Of a stretch of DNA of 64,000 nt, positions 43,914-53,641 are shown piece after piece. Position numbers and translations under genes: made by a program. The notes below the pieces were generated by a model. That model saw nothing but the letters and a program-made list of their open reading frames with translations. It was not told where the DNA came from and did not search any database. Origin of the DNA: Pyrococcus kukulkanii (lineage in GTDB: Archaea > Methanobacteriota_B > Thermococci > Thermococcales > Thermococcaceae); the NCBI RefSeq assembly GCF_001577775.1, contig NZ_CP010835.1, positions 1,116,001 through 1,180,000 on the forward strand, in the 5' to 3' direction. Numbering within the stretch: the stretch's first letter is position 1; every line of letters starts with the position of its first letter.

Positions 43914-45260
43914 TCATTCCTTTAATCCTCCCAACGTGAGCCCACTTCTCACGTAGTTTTGGGCTAGGAGGAACATTATAAACACGGGTAATGCGAATAT
44001 CAAAGCTGCAGCAGCGAATTGGTTCCACGAAATTGATCTCAAGTTGGCAAGCATTGTGTACAACCAAACTGTAAGCGGATAGTTCTCTTGGTTAAGTAGC
44101 AAGTTTGCTAGAATGAGCTCTGTCCATCCTCCTATGAAGGCAAATATTGCAACGGTTGCTATTCCTGGGAGGGCTAGGGGTATAAGAACGTGTCTTATAA
44201 TCTGTAGGTATCCTGCCCCATCTACTAGCGCAGCCTCGTCAAAATCTGGTGGTATCGAATCTAGGTAAGACTTTAGGAGCCAGGTGTTAAACGGAACACC
44301 TCCCGCTGCGTAAATTACTGGGAGGACAAAAATGTTATTAGTTAAGTGTAGCTTAACCAGCATACCATACAGAGCCACTAGCCCAGCTATTCCAAGTCCC
44401 CCTGCTACCTGGGTGAACATTAAATAAAAGTACAAGACGTGTTCTCTTCCAAAGAACTTGAGCCTTGAGAATGCATAAGCAGACGGTATTACAAAGAGCA
44501 ATGTTAGAATTACCGTGAGGCTCGCTATCAATAAACTCCTTTTCATATAATCTAGGACTTCTCCTCCTACTTTTGCTAGCCTAATAAATGCAAAATTTCT
44601 TGCTGAGAAAACACCATCCTCGGTCGTTATGATGCCTCCATCTTTCAATGTTATCTCAATGTTCCGAGCTTCATATGTATTTTCACTGATCTTTGTGAAC
44701 TTCGAGAGATCTATGGGGACTTCTTTGGGATTTTCGACAGTTATAGCTATTCTCTTGGCGAATATTTTCAGATTCTTAACGGCTCCGACGCTTTCTATTT
44801 TCCCTGCTTTTAATTTTATGTACTCCCCCCCAACTATAATCTGTACATCATCTTTTTCGGATCTTTCTTCTCCTCCTTTCCTCTCTAATATCGAGGCATC
44901 TATGAGGGTAAATCTGCTCGAGTAACTTCCTGTAATTATTACATCTTCGAGTACAATCTGGTATCTATTTAGAGAGTCTTTTATTGTTCCACTTTTTGCA
45001 TTAATTTCAAAGTTTGTAGTTTTTATTAACCCCTCCATGTGGCCAAAAAGCAGATCTTTGTAGTTAGAAAGAGTTATCTTGTCTGGAATTAAGTCAATTT
45101 CTGTCGTTGCTAGTGCCCCAGAAGGTTTAAGCGAAAGTATTACCATATAGTATACCGGGAAGAGTAGGAGGGCTAGGACGATTAGGGCTAATAGGGTTGC
45201 TATAAGTGACTTGATTACTTCATCTTTTCTCTTCTGTGGAAACTTTATTTTAAATTTCAT
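43914..45260 (-). CDS. malG: Maltodextrin ABC permease MalG, with a large extracellular insert
   Basis: 448 residues against about 280-300 for typical MalG. The N-terminal TM helix (LIATLLALIVLALLLFPVYYMVIL) is followed by roughly 190 residues rich in beta strands (residues about 60-240), then the usual five helices with the EAA loop EAALVDGAGYLQIIRHVLIPLALPG and a C-terminal RSGLTLGGLKE. The insert should lie outside the membrane near MalE. The start overlaps malF by 4 bases. It lies 10 nt before apu. Confidence 0.92.
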   Translation of the reverse strand: MKFKIKFPQKRKDEVIKSLIATLLALIVLALLLFPVYYMVILSLKPSGALATTEIDLIPDKITLSNYKDLLFGHMEGLIKTTNFEINAKSGTIKDSLNRYQIVLEDVIITGSYSSRFTLIDASILERKGGEERSEKDDVQIIVGGEYIKLKAGKIESVGAVKNLKIFAKRIAITVENPKEVPIDLSKFTKISENTYEARNIEITLKDGGIITTEDGVFSARNFAFIRLAKVGGEVLDYMKRSLLIASLTVILTLLFVIPSAYAFSRLKFFGREHVLYFYLMFTQVAGGLGIAGLVALYGMLVKLHLTNNIFVLPVIYAAGGVPFNTWLLKSYLDSIPPDFDEAALVDGAGYLQIIRHVLIPLALPGIATVAIFAFIGGWTELILANLLLNQENYPLTVWLYTMLANLRSISWNQFAAAALIFALPVFIMFLLAQNYVRSGLTLGGLKE

Positions 45261-46165
45261 CCCTTAGCACCCTCCTGGAGCCTAGTTATCTTCATGTTAA
45301 TGAACATGTAAATCGCCAGTACAATTGTTGCTATTAGCAAAATTGCAGCTGCTCTCCCATAATGTGGTACCGAGCTTCCGAATGCCTTTCTGTATCCATA
45401 TAGGAGGAGAAATCTGTCCTCAAACAATCCAGCGTTGAATATAAATGGCACTAGGAAGTATTGAAAGCTTGCTGCTGATGTCAAAATAGTGGCAAAGGCG
45501 ATGGGCTTGATAACGATAGGGAGAACAACTTTAGTTAACCTTTGCCAGTAATTTGCTCCATCGATGATAGCGGCTTCAATTAGTGTGTCAGGAACACTCT
45601 GGAGGGCTGACGTTATCACCGTCATCATAAACGGATAGGCTAACCAGACCTCGATTACGTTAAGTGCAATAAATCCCCACGTCACACTTGTCGTCCAGTT
45701 TGGAGGATTTGTGACCCCTATATCTCTCAACCAGATGTTTATAGGACCTACAACGGGGTCAAACATAAAACGCCATACCATAACTGAAAAGAGCAAGGGT
45801 AAGGCCCAGGGAATAATTAACAGAGCCCTATAAAGGAACTTCCCCTTCACATACTTACTGGTGTATAAAACACTCAGGAGAACGCCCACTAATACCTTTA
45901 AAGTTACGCTAGTCGCTACAAACAGCCATGTCCATCGAAAGGCAGATCTAAATTTTGGATCGCTTAATGCCCATTTAAAGTTCTCTAAGCCTACAAATCT
46001 TAGTGGCTCGGCTTCAGGAGCTTGTATTGGAAAATTGCCCAATTTTGCGTTTGTGAAAGCAATATAGGTAGAGTACAGTATTGGATATATGTTAAAGAAT
46101 AAGAAGGCTGCCATACCTGGCAGTATCAAGGTGAGCGCTGCCATTACCATGGTTTTTTTGTTCAT
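45257..46165 (-). CDS. malF: Maltodextrin ABC permease MalF
   Basis: 302 residues with six predicted membrane helices and the EAA loop EAAIIDGANYWQRLTKVVLPIVIK, which contacts MalK. It lacks the large periplasmic P2 domain of enteric MalF; in this operon a large insert is on MalG instead. It starts at ATG 46165 with GGAGGTG upstream and overlaps malG by 4 bases. It forms the translocation pore with MalG. Confidence 0.93.
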   Translation of the reverse strand: MNKKTMVMAALTLILPGMAAFLFFNIYPILYSTYIAFTNAKLGNFPIQAPEAEPLRFVGLENFKWALSDPKFRSAFRWTWLFVATSVTLKVLVGVLLSVLYTSKYVKGKFLYRALLIIPWALPLLFSVMVWRFMFDPVVGPINIWLRDIGVTNPPNWTTSVTWGFIALNVIEVWLAYPFMMTVITSALQSVPDTLIEAAIIDGANYWQRLTKVVLPIVIKPIAFATILTSAASFQYFLVPFIFNAGLFEDRFLLLYGYRKAFGSSVPHYGRAAAILLIATIVLAIYMFINMKITRLQEGAKG

Positions 46166-46227
46166 TTTTCACCTCCTCCTGGGATGACATTGGAAAATTT
46201 TAGTAGAACAGAAGAAAAGAAAAATAA

Positions 46228-47583
<1,356 letters not shown>

Positions 47584-47593
47584 TCAAGGTAGG

Positions 47594-47618
47594 TATCATT
47601 CTCAGTGATATATATGCC
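47594..47618 (-). promoter_or_regulatory. malE promoter with a TGM-like operator
   Basis: The minus strand reads CATATATATCACTGAGAATGATA. The TATA element (about 47608-47618) overlaps TATCAC-TGAGA-ATGATA (47610-47594), a one-mismatch match to the Thermococcales glycolytic motif TATCAC-N5-GTGATA bound by TrmBL1/Tgr. Position between TATA and the start of transcription fits repression in the absence of maltodextrin. Confidence 0.75.
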
Positions 47619-47689
47619 TTACGCCTTGTTGCTCATAAATCGACATATGCACTAAAGGAGGCAATTATCAAATAAAAAACTAAAAAGGA

Positions 47690-48365
47690 TGTGAGTGGTT
47701 GGTTTCAACTGAGACTTCCTTTATTTCAGTTGAAGGTGTTAGAGGGCTGTGATTGTCTCATACTTCTCAAATTCCAGTATTCCCACGTGATGCCTTTAAG
47801 AACTGACTCTATGTAAGTACCAGCTGGAACACTCGCTACAATGAACAAGTTGAGCCATCCTGGACATAACATTGATCCAAGGGTTTCGTCGTTTCTGAAC
47901 TCCAAAAGCTTAGCTCTGAGACACTACCTGTTAACCATAAGTCTCTAAATTAGTGTTTATAACTTCAAAAATAGCTAGATTGTTAGATATTCAAATATTC
48001 CATTTGATCAGCTCTATCAGCTCTTTCTGTTATGATTTCAACATAATTCTCATAGTTGTGTAGTTATTCCTGATGAGATGATAAACTCAGCGCTCTTGTC
48101 GCTCCAATAACCAATCTCTGCAACCATAATAATTTTGTTATCAAGACTTTTCATGGAATATCTCCAAACCTTTCTCCACTAACTGTGAGAGTGTTTTCAG
48201 CCCATAAATTGTGGTTATGTTATCACATAGGGCTCCATACACACTAGGTCAATTATAGTAGTGAACAGTGAACTTGGTTGCTCCTTGAACAAGTCTGCGG
48301 AATGTCTCCCATGTTCCAAAGTTATAACTTTAAACTCCTTTGATACCCAGCCTCTAGACACTTCC
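47690..48365 (-). pseudogene. Decayed gene between malE and neopullulanase
   Basis: A 680-bp stretch with no intact gene. On the minus strand, protein-like fragments in alternating frames appear in order: FGTWETFRRLVQGATKFTV (about 48251-48322), NITTIYGLKTLSQLVEKGLE, NKIIMVAEIGYWSDKSAEF (about 48053-48146), NYENYVEIITERADRAD and WLNLFIVASVPAGTYIESVL with TWEYWN (about 47729-47905). The last resembles the PAGTxIE...TWE part of CBM20 starch-binding modules. It looks like a degraded secreted starch enzyme. A short frame at 48215-48457 is not a gene. Confidence 0.5.
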
Positions 48366-48371
48366 ATAAAG

Positions 48372-50357
48372 TTATAACTCCTTGATAATAATACTAGAAA
48401 ATGGTCCCAGTTGCATATCAACATTATCAAATGATCCACTCTGGAATAGTACTTCAAAGGAAGGTGGTAACCTTAGATGTTGGCTTTCCTTTGAATAGTT
48501 AATTGCTACTAAGATGTTTTCGTTCTCTAACGCTCTTTTATAAATTAACAATCCATCTTTGAATTTAACCGGTTCAAAAATACCTTTTTGCAAAGCTTTG
48601 CTTCTCCTTCTTAGTCTTATCAACTCTTTTGTGGTCTTGAGAATTTCTTTATCCCATTTCTCAGTATTCCACTCCATAGGTGTCCTTGAGATTTCCATGG
48701 AAGGAACGTCCATGTTCTTTAACCCAACTTCGTCGCCATAATATATGGCTGGAATCCCCTTGTAAGTCATAAGGAATGTTAGAGCACAAAAGTACTTTCT
48801 CTTATCTTCAACGAGTCCTAAAAAGCGCTCCACATCGTGGTTGTCAAGGAAGGTGTACATAGTATATTCTGCTGGTCCATAGTAAACACTCAAAAGCTCA
48901 AGCAAGTTAAGAAATTCTTCTGCAGTAATTTCATTATAGACAAAGAATCTCAAAATACCCTCGTACAGGAGATAATTCATTGTTCCATGGAATTTGTCAA
49001 AGAGCCACAAACGGGCATCATCCATAACCTCTCCCAAAAGATATGCATCCTTTGGTACATCTTTCCTAATCTCCCGCCAGAGATCAGGAGGAACACCATG
49101 GGCGACATCTAACCTCCATCCATCTGCTCCTCTATCAAGCCAGTATTTCATCACGGTGCGTATGAAATCTATAACCTTTGGATTTTCATGATTTAAACGA
49201 GGCATTAACCAGACCGAGAAGAAGCTCTCATAGTTCCATTTGAGTTCCTTAAGCTTCTGATATTTCTCAAGCAAAGGTTTATTGGAGTGCAGAATTTTTA
49301 AGAAGTTTTCAGAAACTACGGGGAAATCAAGAATGCGATAAAAGTTTTTGTACTTGCTCCTTTTCCCCTTTTCAAGGATATCTTGGAAATAGGGATGGAA
49401 AAAGCTCGTATGATGGAATACTCCATCGAGAATTAGTTTGATGTCTCTCCTTTTTAATTCATTAACAAGTTGCTTGAATGCTCTATCCCCTCCAAACCTC
49501 TTAGCAACATGGAAATAGTCAATAACGTCATACCCGTGGTACGTCATTGACTCGAAGATTGGAGTTAGGTAAAGTGCATTGATGCCGAGTTCCTCGATGT
49601 AGTCAAGTTTCTTTATAATACCTTCAAGATCCCCTCCGTGATGAGTGATTACACTAAGTTTTGACGTACAATTATGCGAGTCATCCTTTGGATTTCCATT
49701 AGCAAAGCGGTCAGGCATTATTTGATAAAACACTCTCTCAAAAATCCAGGCAGGTGGCGTAAACCTTTCCATCTGCTCGCTAAAATCTACCTTAAAGTCT
49801 CCGTAATCAATAATTTCATCTGCTGTGTAAATCTCGAAATAGTACTCAAGTTCCTCTTTTTTGGGCAATACTGCTTCAAAATATTCGAAGGATTCATCTC
49901 GTGCTTTTCTTCTCATTTCATATTTCTTATCTGAAACTAAAAACACCCTTTTAACAACGTCTTTTATGGCTCTAAAGCGGATGTATATTGAGTCCTCTAA
50001 AGAGTATGTATAAATTAGAGATGGATAATGATAGAATTTCTCTCCTGATAAAATTTTAGCAACATTAACAGTTTTTTCAAATTTGTATGAAAGCCTTCTA
50101 TACACAGTTTTTTCAATATTTTCAAAATCCAATGTTATGTTTCCATCAATGGAGAAAGCATAATACCAGATCCCTTCTGGAAGTTCGATTGTTATGGTCC
50201 ATCTATTCCCCTTTTCTTTCATCCGAAAGCTTCCTTCATTAAATGCATTGAAATTTCCTAAGAGGTAGGCATAGCTTCCCCTCTTGGGCGTGCTGAACTT
50301 TACTTTTGCAACTTTGCCCAGGTATTTATCATTTTTAAAGCTGAGAATCTTGTACAT
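48372..50357 (-). CDS. Neopullulanase / cyclomaltodextrinase, GH13
   Basis: 661 residues. An N-terminal CBM-like domain of about 190 residues precedes the GH13 barrel: DGVFHH (region I), DGWRLDVAHG (region II with the nucleophile Asp), LLGEVMDD (region III acid), YTFLDNHDVERF (region IV), then a C-terminal beta domain. No signal peptide is present, so it is probably cytosolic and acts on imported maltodextrins and cyclodextrins, complementing the secreted amylopullulanase. GGGGGTG precedes ATG 50357. A TGM-like operator lies 21-37 nt upstream. Confidence 0.9.
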   Translation of the reverse strand: MYKILSFKNDKYLGKVAKVKFSTPKRGSYAYLLGNFNAFNEGSFRMKEKGNRWTITIELPEGIWYYAFSIDGNITLDFENIEKTVYRRLSYKFEKTVNVAKILSGEKFYHYPSLIYTYSLEDSIYIRFRAIKDVVKRVFLVSDKKYEMRRKARDESFEYFEAVLPKKEELEYYFEIYTADEIIDYGDFKVDFSEQMERFTPPAWIFERVFYQIMPDRFANGNPKDDSHNCTSKLSVITHHGGDLEGIIKKLDYIEELGINALYLTPIFESMTYHGYDVIDYFHVAKRFGGDRAFKQLVNELKRRDIKLILDGVFHHTSFFHPYFQDILEKGKRSKYKNFYRILDFPVVSENFLKILHSNKPLLEKYQKLKELKWNYESFFSVWLMPRLNHENPKVIDFIRTVMKYWLDRGADGWRLDVAHGVPPDLWREIRKDVPKDAYLLGEVMDDARLWLFDKFHGTMNYLLYEGILRFFVYNEITAEEFLNLLELLSVYYGPAEYTMYTFLDNHDVERFLGLVEDKRKYFCALTFLMTYKGIPAIYYGDEVGLKNMDVPSMEISRTPMEWNTEKWDKEILKTTKELIRLRRRSKALQKGIFEPVKFKDGLLIYKRALENENILVAINYSKESQHLRLPPSFEVLFQSGSFDNVDMQLGPFSSIIIKEL

Positions 50358-50377
50358 ATAGCACCCCCTAGGAGTTG

Positions 50378-50394
50378 TATCACTGTTAGTGATT
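50378..50394 (-). promoter_or_regulatory. TGM-like operator of the neopullulanase gene
   Basis: TATCAC-TGTTA-GTGATT at 50378-50394 is one base from the consensus TATCAC-N5-GTGATA. A TATA-like TTTTTTAAGA lies about 20-30 nt farther upstream (near 50413-50424), so the operator sits at the expected start of transcription, the arrangement used for repression by TrmBL1. Confidence 0.72.
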
Positions 50395-50574
50395 AATCCT
50401 TACCTGCTAAAATCTTAAAAAATTTAGGGTTTTGGAAATCTTAAATAAGCCAATTTTATAAAAAGCAAAGTGCTGGAAATCCTGAAGAGCAGTTGTGGGA
50501 CTATTAAAGCGACGTGTTAAAGGTATTCCAAAGCTTATTAAATGGTAATAATAAACTTAAATTTGGCGATACCT

Positions 50575-51420
50575 ATGGATCCGCTTAGTGGGTTCCTTGG
50601 CTCGCTGATATGGTGGTTCCTATTCATGTACATCCTACTGTGGCCTCAGATGCAGTATAGGCAACTCCAGCTTGCAAGGGCAAAATTGCTTGAAAGGCTA
50701 TCAAGGAAAAGGAACTCCACTGTTATAACCCTGATTCACAGACAAGAGAGCATTGGACTGTTTGGAATTCCAGTGTATAAGTTCATCAGCATCGAGGATA
50801 GCGAGGAGGTTCTGAGGGCAATAAGAATGGCACCTAAAGATAAGCCTATAGATCTGATAATCCACACTCCAGGAGGATTAGTCCTTGCAGCGACTCAAAT
50901 AGCTAAGGCACTAAAGGATCACCCTGCCGAGACCAGGGTTATAGTTCCCCACTACGCAATGAGCGGTGGTACTTTGATAGCTCTAGCGGCAGATAAGATA
51001 ATAATGGATCCCCACGCCGTTTTGGGTCCAGTAGATCCTCAGCTTGGTCAGTATCCTGCTCCAAGTATACTTAGAGCTGTGGAAAAGAAGGGCGCTGATA
51101 AAGTAGATGATCAGACTCTTATACTGGCCGATGTTGCGGAGAAAGCGATTAGGCAGGTAAGGGATTTCATATATGACCTGCTGAAGGATAAGTACGGTGA
51201 AGAGAAGGCAAAAGAATTAGCCCAGATTTTAACCGAGGGTAAGTGGACTCATGATTATCCAATAACGGTCGAAGAAGCGAGGAAACTAGGTCTAAATGTT
51301 TCAACGGATGTTCCTGAGGAGGTCTATGCCTTAATGGAGCTGTACAAGCAACCGGTGAGACAGAGGGGAACGGTAGAGTTTGTTCCATACCCTGTGAAGC
51401 AGGAAAGTGGAAAACAGTAG
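50575..51420 (+). CDS. SDH-family membrane serine protease (ClpP/SppA-like)
   Basis: About 281 residues from ATG 50575. An N-terminal TM segment (GSLIWWFLFMYILLWPQM) leads into a ClpP-crotonase fold: IDLIIHTPGGLVLAATQIA (oxyanion Gly-Gly), VIVPHYAMSGGTLIALAADKI (nucleophile Ser), HAVLGPVDPQLGQ. This matches the serine dehydrogenase proteinase (SDH_sah) family of membrane-bound peptidases. The longer reading from 50542 adds an unlikely N-terminus. It is convergent with nip7, which ends 1 nt after its stop. Confidence 0.85.
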   Translation: MDPLSGFLGSLIWWFLFMYILLWPQMQYRQLQLARAKLLERLSRKRNSTVITLIHRQESIGLFGIPVYKFISIEDSEEVLRAIRMAPKDKPIDLIIHTPGGLVLAATQIAKALKDHPAETRVIVPHYAMSGGTLIALAADKIIMDPHAVLGPVDPQLGQYPAPSILRAVEKKGADKVDDQTLILADVAEKAIRQVRDFIYDLLKDKYGEEKAKELAQILTEGKWTHDYPITVEEARKLGLNVSTDVPEEVYALMELYKQPVRQRGTVEFVPYPVKQESGKQ

Positions 51421-51921
51421 TTATCTCCTAAGAAACTCACCAACATCCGCTAGGTTCTTTATGAACCTTCTTTCTTCTTTTGGATTTACTATTCCCAACC
51501 CTATTACATCTCCCCATTCGTTCATCACAACTATTTTCTTGCTTCCTTGCCATTTTATTTCTTTAACGGCCTTTTTAGGTGCATCCTTTCCCGTTGTAAA
51601 GAGGAATGACGCTTTGGGCCCCAGGATTGCGTAGTTCTTTTCTATTTTAATGAAGCTGAAGAATTCGATGTTTGGGTAAAACTTTTCGACGAGGTTTTCA
51701 TCGACTTTTATAGTTCCAACAAACGTTCCAGCTCCATACGGTCTTATCCTGAGGTTCTCTATTACCCTCCACACATCCTCATTTACGGCATAAACATCTC
51801 TATACCTACCCTCAACGATTATAAAAAATTCGTGAAGAAGCTCTCCGTACTTTTCAGCTTCCTTCAAAATTAAATCAAGCTCCCAGGAAGAGGCTCTCCT
51901 AACTCTAATCTCACCACTCAT
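51421..51921 (-). CDS. Nip7-like ribosome biogenesis protein (PUA domain)
   Basis: 166 residues, matching the archaeal Nip7 homologs. The N-terminal alpha/beta domain has [21 protein letters not shown] and [12 protein letters not shown]; the C-terminal PUA domain has [40 protein letters not shown]. Nip7 binds U-rich RNA and acts in large-subunit assembly in eukaryotes. It starts at ATG 51921 inside the end of the acidic-protein gene (11-base overlap). Confidence 0.85.
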   Translation of the reverse strand: MSGEIRVRRASSWELDLILKEAEKYGELLHEFFIIVEGRYRDVYAVNEDVWRVIENLRIRPYGAGTFVGTIKVDENLVEKFYPNIEFFSFIKIEKNYAILGPKASFLFTTGKDAPKKAVKEIKWQGSKKIVVMNEWGDVIGLGIVNPKEERRFIKNLADVGEFLRR

Positions 51922-52090
51922 CCTCTTCCTCTTCCCACTCTTCTTCCTCTTCCTCGTACCATTCCTCTTCTTCCCACTCTTCCTCTTCCCAGTCCTCCCA
52001 GTCTTCCTCTTCTACCCAATCTTCTTCCATCTCTTCAAGGAGTTCCTCTTCCTCCTCGAACTCCTTTTTAACTTTCTTCTTTGGCTGCAT
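51911..52090 (-). CDS. Extremely acidic Glu/Trp-rich small protein
   Basis: 59 residues from ATG 52090 (GAGGG upstream): a lysine-rich head ([11 protein letters not shown]) followed by a tail of about 50 residues composed mostly of Glu with Asp and seven Trp spaced every 3-8 residues. By count 33 Glu, 4 Asp and 7 Trp. No fold can be predicted. It is directly upstream of and overlaps nip7, so translation is coupled; a role in RNA or ribosomal-protein binding is inferred only from that. An ATG five codons upstream is possible. Confidence 0.65.
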   Translation of the reverse strand: MQPKKKVKKEFEEEEELLEEMEEDWVEEEDWEDWEEEEWEEEEWYEEEEEEWEEEEDEW

Positions 52091-52111
52091 ACTGGGATCC
52101 CTCATTTGTGA

Positions 52112-53640
52112 TTATTTCTTTCCGGTTATAAATGTTTCTGAGAAATAGAAGTCTGGGAATAGCTCTTCTTCCTGAATATAGGACTTTCCAAGCTTTAACG
52201 CTGTATAAGCCTTTTCGAGTTCTCTTCCTAAGTAGAAAGCATGTCGTGGGGAAATTTTGAATTTCCCTAGAATTGTATCAATTATCGAATTTGGCTCGTC
52301 TCCCCTTATTGTTAAAACTAACCTTGTTCCCTCGTACGCATTTACCCATATTTTTCCATCTTCGATAAATATCCTGAAGTATACTTTCTCGATTTTTACG
52401 GGCTTGCTCTTTGCCCTAACGATATTCTCAGATTTTTCAAATCTTATGTTCTTCCTACGTTTTTCTTTCAGGATTAGGAGGGATAGCCCAACATCTTTAA
52501 GTCCTCCTAAGAGAACCATATCTAGCCCCCTCCTTAGTTCCCTTAGGCTTCCTCTGCATTTTGGACTCACTTCAGTCGTCAGGAGTAGGGAGATATTCAA
52601 TTCCCCTGCTAGACCTGCTAATATTACATTTATCCCTGGGCTATCAGCGTCGGTCATTTCAGTTACGTTCCCAACCCCTGATAGTAGAATATCCTTGGGA
52701 TTTCTCTCCCTGTAAAGGTATAGGGCCGTAACCGAGCGGGAGAAGTTAGGATAATGTTCTAGAATCGGATCAAGGATTATAACCTTATATCCAAGGTCTT
52801 TGGCTTTTTCTTTTAATTTTTCTAAGGAATTAACTCTCTCCTCTGGGTTTGTAGGAAATTCTCCCGTTTTCATATTAGTCGGTATTAGAACGACGGGTTT
52901 TTCCGTTACGAGATCTTCAACGTTGCTCCAGTCTATGCTCAATATTAAATCGACAACTTCTATGCCTTTCTCAAGTTCCTTCGTGTTAAGCGAGTCAATG
53001 GATATTGGAGCCTTGATTTTCTCCCTTATCTCGGGTATCATCTCAAGGAACTCTAAGTTTGTTTCCCCACTTACCATCCCAAGGTCAATTATATCTGCTC
53101 CTTCTTTCAGATAATATTCTGCCCTCTTGATGACATCTTCCATGCTGAGCCTTGGGGCATCTACTATCTCTCCCAAAATCCTAGTTGGAAAATCTAAGCC
53201 AATGGGCAAATCCCCAATTAAGAAGTTCCATGGCTTCTTTAGGGCTTTCCTTATATATTTTTATTTGAGACTTTATTCTTAATGTCCTGCACCCTCTTAA
53301 GGGCATCTTGGGAGAATAATTCATCCGCTGGCACTTCCTTACTGAGCTTGAAGCCCTTTCTTATAGCCCTGAGCACAACTGGCAAATCAACGGCATTCTT
53401 TGGCCCTTTATATGTTGGTATTCCTATTCTGTCCTCTATTTCTTGCGTTGATCCTCTGACAAGCCCAGGAACTAATATAATATCATACCCCTTTACCTTG
53501 ACCTTCTCTAAGTAGTCAGCTATCATCTTAGGAGTTAGAAAAGCTGCAACGGTAACGGGAGTTACAAAAACGTCACATCCTTTTCCGTATTTCCTAACTA
53601 TGGGTTCGGCAAGCCTGCCAGTTACTAGGAGTATCTTCAA
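52112..53640 (-). pseudogene. Dihydropteroate-synthase-like protein, split by a frameshift
   Basis: The upstream frame (53640-53251, TTG start) encodes MKILLVTGRLAEPIVRKYG ... QDIKNKVSNKNI, the N-terminal domain of archaeal DHPS-like proteins. The second frame (53209-52112) encodes the pterin-binding barrel (AEYYLKEGADIIDLGMVSGET, PISIDSLNTKELEKG, ILLSGVGNVTEM). The link RKALKKPWNFLIGDLPIGLD is open back to the N-terminal frame across AAAAATATATAAGG near 53245, so a single-base change separates the halves. The protein would be about 505 residues. The family is implicated in archaeal pterin synthesis. The second half lacks a good start of its own. Confidence 0.7.
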
Positions 53641-53641
53641 A

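Noticed and set aside
48215-48457. 80-codon minus-strand frame at the end of the neopullulanase gene
   Set aside because: It overlaps the neopullulanase C-terminus in another frame and then runs into the decayed region; no start signal and no family.
51915-52060. Low-complexity TTCCTCTTCC repeat-like DNA
   Set aside because: It is the codon pattern of the Glu-rich protein at 51911-52090, not a separate DNA repeat.
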